This document shows, piece after piece, positions 24,701 to 37,440 of a stretch of 64,000 nucleotides of DNA. The DNA comes from Callaeas wilsoni (Eukaryota > Chordata > Aves > Passeriformes > Callaeidae): assembly GCA_013398955.1 (NCBI GenBank), contig VWPU01000914.1, positions 367,682-431,681 on the forward strand, read 5' to 3'. The translations under genes and the position numbers were made by a program. How positions within the stretch are numbered: position 1 is the stretch's first letter; each line of letters opens with the position of its first letter. The notes beneath the pieces were generated by a model, which saw only the letters and a list, made by a program, of their open reading frames with translations, ran no database searches and was not told where the DNA came from.

Positions 24701-27700
24701 CTGTCAGTTTTCAGAGGAGGGGGTGGGAGAGACACGACTAGCTTGTAGATTGAAATACTGATTTTCAAAAACTAAGCTGAGGCATAAATATGTAATTTCC
24801 CATGTGCTGGTATTCTTTCACCTCCCTCCTCCACCTTCTCCACACTCTTTCCAATCCACTTGTTTTGTTTAAAATATGAGAAGCTATAGGAAAGGAGTCA
24901 AAAGCGCTGACCCATGAAAATACATGCAAATTTGGTTGGGCTGAAGCTATTAAAAGTTGCTAGCTGTGGCTGATCCTAAATCTGACCTCTTATTCTTGCT
25001 AGAGAAAGCTGGCACAAAACTAATAACACCATGAACTCCACATCCACTTCCTCCAACATGCATATCAATAATGTTTTGCATTTTGCTGGTACCTTGTAGA
25101 GTAAGACACAATCTTAATTTAGCTTTCTTGTGGGTCTTTATATTGATATTAAGCTTTCAGTCCTCCATCTCAGCTGGACAATGAAATGGGCAGTAAACAA
25201 GACTGAGGACTGCAAGAAGACAGAATAATCTCTGGAGACTAGAGACACTCATCAAGAAACAAATGCTTCTTATATTCCTGTATGATCATAGGGAAAGAAA
25301 CCTATCATAATACATGAAGACAATGGAAATAAAGTTGCCTGGGCAACATAATAGTCAGCACTGCCTAGGTTTTAATGCTTGACTTCACAGCTTTTACATA
25401 AATCTTCTCTGTAATTTTATCCTGCATATGTGTGCTAAATTGTGAGAAGAATAACTGAGATCAACATGGGCTTGTACCCCAGTTCCGCAAAACAGTCTCT
25501 ACTTTACCCACCACAATAAAAGCTAAACTGTACTTTATGACTGGAAGAATACATTTTCACTTATATCCAAATATAGTGGTATGCTGCTCCATGTTCTCTC
25601 TTTCTGTTAAAAACCCTCACACTATACTTGCTAAGAAAAAATAATACTTTCTCATTTTAATAAGAGATTAACTTTAGCTTACAGATGTAACTAGATTTTC
25701 AAAACAGCTTGTCACCATTCAGCTACTTGAATTAAGCTTAATTCAAATTTCTGTATATCACTTTTTTAAAAAAAATCACTGTCCTCTAAAAATTGTTATG
25801 TTGAAGCAAAAGGCTGTAGAACAAGGCACTGCAAAAAGCTGTCTCTCCCTTTTGCTATGAGACTAAACCCTTAATTTAGCACGTTACAAGTTGTAGTTTT
25901 ATCAGGCAGGGCTGTATCAAATGATAAACTCTCTAAAGTTGTCAGTAGTGTAATTATCATTCAACAGTATCACAGATTATCATTCCTGCAGCAGGTATAA
26001 CTTCATCTATAATTCACACCAAATTAAGTTTTTATAAAAGAAAATTGAAGAGTATTACTTCTAAGATTACTTATTTTCTAGCTACAAGTTGAAATCTCAC
26101 TTCCCCATCCTATCAGAAAAAGGGGGAAGGAAGATTCATGCTTATTTATTAGAGCTGTTCAAGTAATTGGACTCTTCCTGGCACCAGTAATTTCCTTGTC
26201 AAAGCTAGTAATCACAGCACCCACTTTTGTTGCTACATAACTCATTTTTGTAAGTTTAGTACATATTACATAATACCTGACTATTTTTCAGTTGTTTTGT
26301 TTTCCTTTCAGAATGATTATTCTAAAGTTTGATCAATCTCTCATTAAAAGCCAGGGAAAGACTCAGACCACCTATACGAGCAGTTGCATTGGTCCTTCAA
26401 GTCTAACAAGTGCCTGCCTTGTCCAGAATTCCTGTATATGCAAACAAATAACAGGTTTGTCATATTTTTTGCTCTGAAGTAAGGTGATAGAAGAAGTGTG
26501 TATTTCTGCACCCAATGTGAGTTGAATGGTTAATAATCACAGTAAAACGAAGCAACCTTGACAAAAGGAAGATTATTCTAGTAACTGCAGTAAGGTTAGC
26601 TCGCCATTTATTCATGTATTACAATCCAAGTAAACATTACCTGGAAGGATGCAATCATCACCCTGCCAAGAGTATCTAGACACTACAGACTGATTAAAAC
26701 TCCTCTTTATGTAACTTACATTCTATTAAAGTTCAAAGCCAGATTGTTGCTATTACTCAAGTTAGCATAACAAAGCAGCCCCAGAGATCTGAGGAAGAGA
26801 AAGGACTTCTTGAGAACTGTTTAAACTTCAGTATTGAACATGACAGGAACATTAATTCTTTGGTGAGAAGTGACTATAGTATTGAAAATGACAACATGAT
26901 TGTTCACCACTTTGTCCTCTTACTCTCTCTGTGTATTTGTCCTAAGATACTATTTTCTATAGAAAGAATGACATCTGAAAATGTTTGTTTCCAGGCATTT
27001 GTTCAGAATTTTGCACAGCAGCCCAAAAAGGGGGTTTTGCATGGAAATTGTTGTCTTCTGCAATCCTGCGATAATTTCTTCTGACATCATGACTTTTAGA
27101 GACCCTATCACACAAGGACAATAATGAATCATTGTCTGTCTGGGGGCAAATCAGCTGTCACAGTTGTGACTTCTTCTGCAAGAAGAGAACCTACTCCAAG
27201 GAGTCAGCAGGCAGCCACATGGAAAACCTCTGAGCAGCAGGATGAGTTTACTGGCTTATTCATTCCTTTCATTCCAGTGTTTGCTCCTGACTTCTGATCT
27301 TAGCTTATCTTTTGCTCTGATTTAACCTATGGATCCATTATCAAGGAGTCCTCATCTTGATATAATCAGTATTGGGGATTTTTTCTCTGGCTCCTCTTTC
27401 CGCTCCTCATGGTGAATTTGGCAGAGCGGTGTTTGCTTTCCTAATCAACAGGCCTTCCTACCTGCCTGCAAGAAGCCCAAAGCAGGTAGACAAAAGGAAT
27501 GCATAACTTCTTTTCTAAATTCTCTTTTCTGTTTAAAAAAGAACATAGCCTATATTTGATTAGAGGTTTCCAAAATGTTCCTTCCAACATTTATCTAAAC
27601 AATCTCTGCCTTTATTACATCCATATTTTACCTTCTCCTTTGTCTTTCCAGCAGCCCTGTCCTTCTGCTGCATACTGTTATAGACACATAGGAGTAACAC

Positions 27701-30279
27701 AGGTGGCCATAATAAAGTTTCAAAAGCCAAACAAAATCAGTTTCATAGACTTTGAGTAGTTGAAATATCATGACTGCAGGAGGCATGAGGCTTGCACTGC
27801 TGATTCTGCTGCCAGTGATGACACGGAGCCAGAAAATAGAGAGGGTCAAGTCAGAGAACATGAAATCACACCTACCTCTTCATCACCAACACACAAATCT
27901 TCATGCTTTTTTTGTGAGGCATATTCATCATCTAAATAATGTCAAAGGGTTTGCAAAAGACAAAAAAGAAGTAAATTGCAATCTTGAACTGCTTGAAGTG
28001 ATCTCATTTAGCAAGCTATGATAGCCATTACAGCAAAGCAAAAGTGAAAAATACCCTTAGTTCATAATAACACGGAATAATTACATGTCAATGAAGTTTT
28101 ACTAACAAGATTTCTAGACGGTGTTTGAAAAGCAAGCAAACCTTGGTGACTTCAGCACAGGGAAATGGAGAAATTTAAATAGTTATTATGTATAGTTAAT
28201 TCCTTTAATTGGTTAAATCCAATGACAGAGAGAGTATTTACTTTTGGGTTACACAAATACTTGAAGATAACTCAGTATTCATATTGTGAAAAAACAAAAA
28301 GGACCAACGTTTTCAGCCTAGTTAACAGAATAAAACCCTTGCAAATAATATTTAAATAAATGCATAGGTTTTAAAACCAAAGAGTAGGACGCTCAAAAGA
28401 TGATTTTGTTAACATGTATTACAAACAGTTGTATGTGATTTGATTCTTCCTGGAGAGATTTTGGTTGAATTTACAGACAAAATAATCCATAACTCAATAT
28501 AAAAGGGAGTATGTGTGTCTGGAAGGAAGGTGGAATAGCATGCTAGCGAGTGGCAATTTAATTTTTCAATCTTTACATCCTAACCTTCTGTGAAGACTCC
28601 AGTTAGTTTAATCATTAGCATGAAAAATTACCTAACACTTCCACTGATGACTAATTTTGCCACCCCAGTGGTAGCTGATCAAATTTCCCTTGCTGCACAT
28701 ATGCTGAGCACATAGCTCCCAGAATGTCTGGCAAAATACTCAGTATTTTTTCCTTCACTTGGATTCATAAAGTGTGTTATGTCACTCTCTTGCCTGGGCT
28801 CCTTCCACCTTTTCATCTTTCCATTCTAGTATAAATGTCTCTGCGAGGCAACTGAGAAAGAGGTTGGTAACCTGTTCAGTGTTTTACAGGACTCAGAATA
28901 CGACGACAGAGAAGCCCCAATGAGGCACGTGGTGCTATCAACCATACCCTTGAGTACACCAAGCATCTCCCAGAAGTGGGATGCAGATCGCTCATGGTTC
29001 TTCTACAGAGAAATCTCACACCAACTATGAAATAGCAAAATACTCAGGTGCCTCTGTCTTTGTGGGTAAATCAATCAAGTTCCACACCCATCCCTATGAA
29101 ACTAGGAGAAGATGATAGAAAAATCTCACAGTAATTCAAGTTAGCAAAGGAAAGGTCTGACTGAACAAGATGGCATGAGCTCCATCCTAAGTTTGCGTTC
29201 TCATCTTAATCATTGCAACTACTGCTTGGACAAACTTCCTTAAAAAAACTCCCCTCTGCCATTTGTCCTCTATCACTTCTTGTGCAACTGGAAACCTGCA
29301 AGCATTCACCCATTTCCCCATTTATTGGTAACTTGAGCCTCACAGCTTCCTGCACTGTGCTAATCTTAGCGTAGTCCAACAGTGAGTGGATCTAAAAGAC
29401 ACTAGTTGTATTAACATTATATACATATTATGTATCTTGGCTAAATTTCCATTTTTCATGGTACAGTTGTGAAGAAACAAGCAATATGCTTCTAAAATAT
29501 CACTATTCCTTCCCATTCTTTTCCGTTCATTATCCTTTTAAAATACAATACTGAGTAGTCTTCTAAATTCCTTGAATTCCTTGCATTGTGACTAACCTTT
29601 CCTCAAAGTTTAAGAAAGAGAAAATTCAAACAGGAAACTCAATTCCTTAAATATCCTCTAGTTGGGGGTGAGACCAAGAGACAAGAATTTTTTTTTTTCA
29701 GACACTCAATACAACAGCCTGCAAAACACAACACCAAAAGGCATGCAGTATTTTGAATTACTTAAGTAACAACCCACAGATCCCTGCTTCTGTATGTTCT
29801 TCATGTAAGAAAAAAGAGTTCTCTGCAGAAGCACACACAATGAGAATCTATGTTTTTCTGAGGTCCAACACACACAGCTTGGAAAAACCTCCATAGGCTG
29901 CACATTCTGCATCTCCAATAAAGCAGAGCTGGAGGCATAACATGACATGAACTGACGAAGTCTCTGTGGACTGGGCAGTATCTTGTGGAAAACTGTAATG
30001 GGCATTGCCTACTACCTTTTCTACTTAATTACAGGCATAGCAGGAAAGTCACCAGGCATTTCTGTTGAAGGAGGCTGTATTGCTATACTATAAATCTAAC
30101 TACAGAAAATCCAATTTCTTCTTTCCTTAAATTATTGCTAAGACGCAGGGAGTAAAATCACAGAACAAGTTTCTATGACAGAAGTAACCATTAACAACTT
30201 GAGTTGTCATCTAGCAAACGAAGTAAAGGACTAAAGTAACAGCTCTTGAGTTTTCAGGACTAGCTATAACAATATTCCC
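21784..30279. other. AT-rich non-coding stretch, no gene recognised
   Basis: About 8.5 kb without a recognisable exon, RNA gene or repeat. It includes a short CTG run (five units, 22964-22978). One exon-like open segment preceded by a good 3' splice-site pattern (28830-29030) is treated under findings, because its translation matches nothing I know. Confidence 0.6.
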
Positions 30280-30456
30280 CCTTGTGGCCTTGGGCAAGTT
30301 ACTTAACCTCTCCAGATGAGAGTCCCCATCTGTAAAAACAAGGATAATGATATTTACTTACCTCTCTCAGAGGACATGTGAGAACTAATTACAATAATTT
30401 GTGTAAAGGGTTTTGAACCTGAAGAGCACTATGTAAAGTGCTAAGGAAATAGTGTT
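30280..30456 (+). mobile_element. MIR SINE, well preserved remnant
   Basis: The sequence follows the MIR core and 3' part in order: 'gccttgggcaagttactta' (30288-30306), 'acctctcc', 'catctgtaaaa' (30329-30339), 'aggataatgatatttact', 'gtgtaaagggttttgaac' (30401-30418), and 'gtaaagtgctaagg' (30433-30446). This is the clearest MIR copy in the window. MIR amplification predates birds, so this copy is very old yet remarkably legible. Confidence 0.8.
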
Positions 30457-32162
30457 TATATAAAAGACTAAGGGGAAGAGAAGATTCAACATACACAGTA
30501 ACACATCATTTTAAGAAAGAAACATAACTTGGTTTTTATGCCAAATCAAACCATACATCTGAGATAATTTTCCTACTACAAAGTAAGTTTAGTTACAAAG
30601 CACTATAACTGAGTATCAAGGCTTTTTCATAGTACTGACCATGCGTATTCCCCTTCTGTCCCCTTCTGTCTAAACTTAGTGAAGGGGATCATCCAAGGTA
30701 GTTGCCAAAACTGCCCTACAGTATTCCAAAATATGCCATGCACATAGACTGTGATCAAATTTGTTAGGAATACTGACATTTGTTTACCCCAAGCACTCCC
30801 ATGCTTGTTTTGGTCAAGACCTGGACGTTGTTTACCTACTTGTTCTGATTTTGGTGAATGTCACTGTCTTTGTAAAGGCCTCACTATGTTAATTTACTAC
30901 TGTATTTTAACGTGACAACATTACCAAGTGAAAAAAACTAAGAAGAGCGGTTATTTTAACTAGAGGTAAGTAAAATTATTCTCTGTATATACTTTCTGGC
31001 AAGTCTACCAAAATATCAAAAAGGACTTGTTTCCCCTTGTCCCAGGTCAGAGAAGGCAGACTTACTACAAAGGCGGAGAAACTACCTGGAGGAGACCAAG
31101 GTCCAACTGGGTGTGTAAACCAGAAGAGACAAGGTTTGGGGCTTGGTTTGATTTGCGGGGTTTTTTCAGGTGGTTTTAGCTTTTATTGGAAAAAACAATA
31201 AATGCACAAAAGCAGGACACCTGCTCATACACATGCAGGAGATTATTTTGGTGCCGACCATACAACATGGAACACTGGACAATAATGAAGTAGCACAGAA
31301 AGGTGGCTGATTGAGAGACACCCTTTTATGCGTAGCTCATTTAAAACCTTTGCAAACCAATGTGCTCTTACATCTCTGATCAACTAGCCTAGGCCATACT
31401 GCCTGCCTCTTGGAACACATTTGAACACAACCCAGACTATGGAGTTCAATTACTTTTATTTACAATACAATTGTGTTTTCTTCTTTGCTTATGATTAAAA
31501 ATTACTAATCAGACAGATCAGAACTGTTGATTAATGTTCTTCATAATTACAACCAATTCTATAGATGGCATAATTGCTTTAAAATCTATTTCTTGATTAG
31601 TATAAATTCATGAATAAAAACTTTTTGTCTAATAAGGAAAAAAACAAAATGTGACCATATATGCAAGCAGCTGAACAGTCACCTCAGCATCACTATACCT
31701 GCTCTGGCATCCTATTACAAAAACCATTAGTATTCTGAACTCTACTGAAAAACAGTAACCAGAATTACCTCTAGTTCAATGTCTCTCTCATTGGATAATT
31801 CCAATATGACTTTCAGAGGGTATACTTCATCTTTAGAACAGTTATTTCGGGTTACTGATGTTGAAATTGGAACTACTGGAACTAATCTAGAATTCTGCAT
31901 TGCTTCATCTTTTGTACTGTAAGTTTTAATTATTCTGCTACTTTATTATGCTTTCCAAATGAAAATTAGCCTTGGGCAGAAAGATCAGAAAAGATGTTTA
32001 GATCTTATAATGCATTTTGGGTAGCATTGTGGGGTGTGCATATCAAGTGTTTTGTTGCAGGGTTTCCTTCCCTGCCATAAAGAAGCTCTCTGGTGCATTT
32101 GTTACTTCTCCAAGCTGATTGCTAATCATCCACAGATATTAATATCCTGCTGATCTCTGTGC

Positions 32163-32285
32163 TTTTGAAGTGTTTTCTTTGGGGTTTTTTTGGGTTTTTT
32201 TTGTGGGCTGGGTTTTTTTCCCTTATTGTTGTTTGCTTTTTTGGTTTGTTTAGTTTTCAGTTTTGTGGGTTTTTTTCTGTTTAAA
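32163..32285 (-). repeat. T/G-rich low-complexity patch (A/C-rich on the minus strand)
   Basis: A run of T tracts broken by GGG and GG groups. On the minus strand it has the same A/C-rich character as the + strand patches near 37.4, 49.0, 50.55 and 59.4 kb. Confidence 0.85.
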
Positions 32286-33618
32286 TGAGTTGATTGCAAT
32301 TTTCAAACACTCACCTAGAAGTAAAAGCCAGATGAATCAATATTGTCAAAAGATTATTTTCATCAGTAACTTTCTTAAAAATGGAACATTTCAAATAGAA
32401 AGTTAAAATTATAAAATAAGATGAATCCTAAAACATGTGAGCCATCCTAGGTAAAGTAAAAACTCTGTGAAGATGCTGACAAATAAAGTAACACATCACG
32501 TATTACTTTTCCTGAAGAATCGAGTATATACTTTTGATCATTTTATACATGGCATAAAGTAGTTCCTATTCTGATCATTTTAATTACTTCAGCAAAACAT
32601 GGCAGTAGTAGCATAAAAGTTCTGTACCAAAACTCACGCTCATTCTTCTTAAATGTTGATATAATACTTAAACTGTAACTTACAACACTATTTTAACTGA
32701 CATTGTAAGAGAACGCAAGCTTAAGAAAAAAGCTTATTTAAGCTGCCACAAAAACATTCCTTTACCTCAGATAAATCAGTTCTGCTTTTCAAAAAAAATA
32801 ATTGCAAAGGTTTTTATTTATAATTCACTTCTTGTTAAATCAAAGTTTCAGTGATCACCAACACAACCATCTTGATAAACAATTTTCATTAAACAGATCA
32901 TAAAGTTTCACCAGGTCTCTCTCGCTACCATTCACATTACAATCTCAGAGATTACCCACGAGGAGACTGTGTCATGACATATCTTACTCTTTCCTTTCAC
33001 AGGAAGAATATTCGAGGGGCTCCAAGCATAGTGCAGAACTGCTCTGAGTCATATGACTTCAAGATGGAGTTAAACTCTATCTCTGTCTGAGGATTTATGA
33101 ACTAATAGACCATAACCATCCTATTGTTCTTCAAGGCTGCACTGAAAACCCGAGAGAATGAAACTGCAGTCTTATAAGTAGATATGGTATTGGTAATCTA
33201 TGTGCAAACCATGTTATATTTCAAACAGCAGCCATCCTATTCCAAGGATTTTCACCCTGAAGGGGGTGGAGAGAACAGCAGCCACACTGACCCTGGTAAC
33301 TGCTGTCTGAAGTAGGGTTATTCTACCACTTTCCTTCAGTTACAGCATTGGTTGCAGAGTTTTTGGTACCTACTCTCGGGCTGCTCAGGCATTCACTCTT
33401 TGTATGGAAATGACTATGAAATTCTGTATGATTTTCTTCATTCAGACAAGTTGGCTTTTGAGGAAAGCTATTTCTCTCTTAACCTTGAACAATACAGACC
33501 CCACTACGATTTGATCCAAAGGTGAGCAATTTCACATTTATGAAAAGCCCCAAAAGCTTCCAGTGGAGCTACAGACCTCAGCATCTACAGTGCTGATTCT
33601 ATGTAATTCAAATCAAAT

Positions 33619-33632
33619 ACACACACACACAC
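33619..33632 (+). repeat. (AC)7 dinucleotide repeat
   Basis: Seven perfect AC units, a short microsatellite. Confidence 0.9.
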
Positions 33633-34320
33633 TTAAACAACACTTAGCACCAGATGTTCTAGTCACCATGAGCAAATGCCACCAACATGTCAAACGAGCA
33701 GAACCACTGGTTTATTAAAATTTTAACCATTACTCTTTGAGCTAAAATCCACTCTCTGAGCCCAACCAACAGTGTGCATAAATTAGCTTTCAGTCAAGTT
33801 TAACACATCGTGAGAGCTAATAACTGACACCAGGTATAACACTACCCATTTCTTCAGTGGAACCTTGTAACCGAACCTCCTAGGACTTCAAAGGCAGCAA
33901 AGACATCATTGTGTTTTTGCTTGATCTCTATCTTTCTTGTGACAGAAGGCAAAAGTATGGATGGTGATTAGATGTTTCTAGTTAGTATTTCTTCCTACAA
34001 TCTGTTTTGGCCCAGTTTCAGCAGAACAAAATGTTTAAACAACCAGCATTAATAACATCATTATTAATGATGCTTTAACAAACCCATTTTACCAATGAAC
34101 AAGATAGAAATGACATAATGAAAAGTAAAAAAAGGAATTAGAGGATATAAAAGAATAAGGCTGTTTGAAAATCCCATGTATACTTCCAAATTTTAAAGTG
34201 TAGTCTCTCAGCCTGGTACTGCTGCAAACATGAATAGAAGGAATAATAGGCTATAGACAGGGAAGGAGGGTTTAATTTTAATAATTTCTGCATATTAAGG
34301 TATTCTTAAAAATATATCAT

Positions 34321-34352
34321 AAATTTTAAAATATTAATTTATTTTAAAATTT
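34321..34352. repeat. Perfect 13-bp AT-only inverted repeat
   Basis: The left arm 34321-34333 (aaattttaaaata) is the exact reverse complement of the right arm 34340-34352 (tattttaaaattt), separated by six bases (ttaatt). It could extrude as a hairpin, but AT-only sequence makes such palindromes easy to form by chance. Confidence 0.9.
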
Positions 34353-37300
34353 TACACTTACAAGGCGTAAGTTCCTGGAATAGCCAGTATTTGGACATCA
34401 AGTCTTCTGCTAGCTCTGCATATTTCCCTCTTGAGGTGAGGATGAATCAGCCTCCTGTGGAGGCACTCACAGACAGGTCACTTGGTATGATGAAGGGTAT
34501 CTGTCCCAACCCACAAGTCACCACCATTTCGTCACTGGGTGAAAAACTGATTTCTTGCACAAGCACAACCCGGCTTCAGCTTTATTTACAGTGCCTGTTC
34601 CTTCCCATGTCTAAAGCGGGAAAACGTCAATAATGTCAACACTTTTTGTTTACCAAAATATGAAATAAAGAAGGATCCTAGTCTTAAATCGATCACTGCC
34701 ACTAGTTCTCACCAGTTTTCTAAGATTCACTGTCCAAACAGGGCACGATAAACATTCAGTTCCTTCTATTAAGAATCACGTTCAATGCAGCCATTCAGTC
34801 AAGTGTTCTAAGAGATAAAAGGCACTATAATAGCAGCAAAACACCACAAGCTATACAGACAAAGCAAAGCCACAACCAGTTCTCAATTCTCTCCCATGCC
34901 TTGGCCTACATGACATCACACAGCAGTGTTTTAGCTTTGCAAAGACCAATTATCATTTTTTACCCCTCCAAGCTTTTACATTTCCTTCATGATGGGGAAG
35001 AAATATCCAGTACCAAAATGCATGCGGATGGGGGCTTAACACACAGAAGAAAAACAAACCCCCTAAAATAACACCACACCACACATGCTCAAGGCACATT
35101 CCTGCTCTGTCCTCTTTCAAACTCTAAACATCAAGCAGTACCTATGGCTTTAGTAGAACAGGAAAACTAGCTGCCTAAAAAAATAAGCAAGACTGTGGAA
35201 TACCTCAAATGGCTCTTCCTCAAAAGGTGCTTCATTTTCTATTTTCCTGTTACATGACTTAGATTTTATTTAACATAGTTCTTTCACTGCCAGGCATCCA
35301 GTAGCTCGGTCACAGCTTCTGATAGGCAACATTATCAAGGTTTATTTTACAGCAGACAAGGTGTTTGCCTAAATAAAAATAGCAGTTTAATTTAATAAAT
35401 TACTGGGAGACAATTCTTTAAGTCAGAGAGGTCTTCTTTGGATCTCTCAGGTTTTAAAAGTTTCAAGAAGATCTAAAAATAATAATCATAATCATAAATA
35501 AATTACTGCAGAAAAACAGTAATAGTTTTCATTCAGTAATTCAAGATTTTTTAAAAAAAATGTATTGAGTAGTGAAGCATCTCAGTTTCATTTTAGTATG
35601 AATGATAGTGAAGGGAGAAGTTCAACAGTTGAACTTTGGCTTCAGATGAACAGCTGCTGAAGATGGGCACCCCATCGCCAGTTTCAGCAGACAGGAGTTC
35701 CTCAACACTACCAAAGCTGTCTGTAGTGCTAGTAAAGATGAAACAAGCACATATTCTAAGATTAGCCATCTGTTAAACCATGGATAATAGTACTTGCTCA
35801 CTCTGATCAGTATTTGCAAGGTTTATGTCACCGTATTTGTTAAATCCTTTAACACTCAGATAAGTCTAAGTGGAAAAATTTTTGAAATATGAAGTCTGTT
35901 CACAGCCCTGCAAGGAATTCAGCAGATGACTTTCAAAAACCCAGTTAAACAAGGATTAAACAAGCAGCAATAGATCTTGAGTGCCTCACTCAAGCACAAA
36001 ACCACATTTACCAGTGGATCTGACCCTCACAGGAGTTGGCATCTCATGACATGGATGGAGAGAAGAGATCACACATTGAAGTTGGGGTATGAAGACTACA
36101 GTGTTTATCAGGTTCTCAGATGTCATATAAAACTTACAAATAAAACTGTAAGCGCAAAGCATTATTATAAAGAATTTCCAATTATTTTGAGATATCTGTG
36201 ACAAGATCTATAAATTACAGTTTTCCCCAGGTGTAGCAACAGCAGGTATGATGATCCATTCAGTAGTTTCAAAGCAATGACTTTTAGTGTCATCATTATG
36301 AAGAAAATTTCAGTATTTTGCCTGCCCAAAGAAAAAAAAAAAGGCAGTCTTACTGAGTAATTTAGAATTACTCATTCCCCTGTAACCTTACTCAGGTCCA
36401 TCTTCTGTGCCCTCTGTTTCTCAGTTACCTTGTTCCTTCTCTGTAATGGCAAGTCCCAAAAAGATGAGGTCAATCACTAATACAATTTGGAAATGCAACT
36501 TTTCCAACATCCTGAGCAATAAAACAAAGACCTAAACACAGAGGGCCAAGTGCAAAGGAGGCCCTGATCCCACTGGTAAGGGACACAGGCAACATAAATA
36601 TAATGATGCGAAAGTGTTAACTGTTAAGCTTTAAGGCTCTAATGCGAAAGTCCTCTAGAAATCCAACTTCCATTGATTTTAAGCCTGTCCACTAACAGTT
36701 ATTCATGAGCTGTATTTCAAGGCCACGTGAAACATGGACACAGTAGAGCTTGTGCTAAGAAGCTCACTAAATGTTTTCAATATGCCTAGCAGAACAAACA
36801 TTTAATATTTGCAGAACAAGGTAAAAATAAATTAATGTCCTATACAAGGCCTTTTTTTTCTGAGAACCAAGACTGGACACTGAAAATTTGTTGATAAAAA
36901 GCTATTTATCCATCCCATTTCTTCTGCTGTGCATTGAACCAAAGCCAAGAGTCCCAGTTCTCAGCTAACTACTGAAGAAAATGAGTAACCAGCAGATAGA
37001 AGTGATTCTGGCCCTTTATGCTCTGTGAGCACACTCCTTATTGGTCACTTGAAATCAGAAACTTTATGAAGTGACATTTGAGAGTGTACAGGCAAGAACT
37101 TCCTCTTTTCCTTCCTCTTACTGATTAGGCAGTTTGGTTTACAAGGAACCGTAGCAAGGCGTAACGTTTGGAGCTTCCTTAGAGTTTAGTGTTTTGCACC
37201 ACCAAGGGCTCAGCTGCCTTGTGCCTACGCTAACGCCTGGATCAGTAATGGTCGGGATACACTACAGAAGGGAATATTAGATTATCTGTACTTCTACACA

Positions 37301-37360
37301 TGAATGTACTGATGTTATAATTTTGTATGTACAGCACTGGGAAGAATGACTAAACGCCGT

Positions 37361-37440
37361 CCCCCCCTCCACCTCCCCCCCCACTCCAAAAGCCCAAAAC
37401 AACAAAAAAAACCAGAAAAACACCACCACCAAAACAACAG
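37361..37440 (+). repeat. C-rich tracts followed by an A/C-rich low-complexity patch
   Basis: C7 at 37361-37367 and C8 at 37375-37382 flank two CC groups. The following 55 bases are almost entirely A and C. The minus strand therefore carries clustered G runs. Confidence 0.9.

Noticed and set aside
30651..30671. Tandem 'ccccttctgt' duplication
   Set aside because: Two copies of a 10-mer, a trivial local duplication with no further structure.
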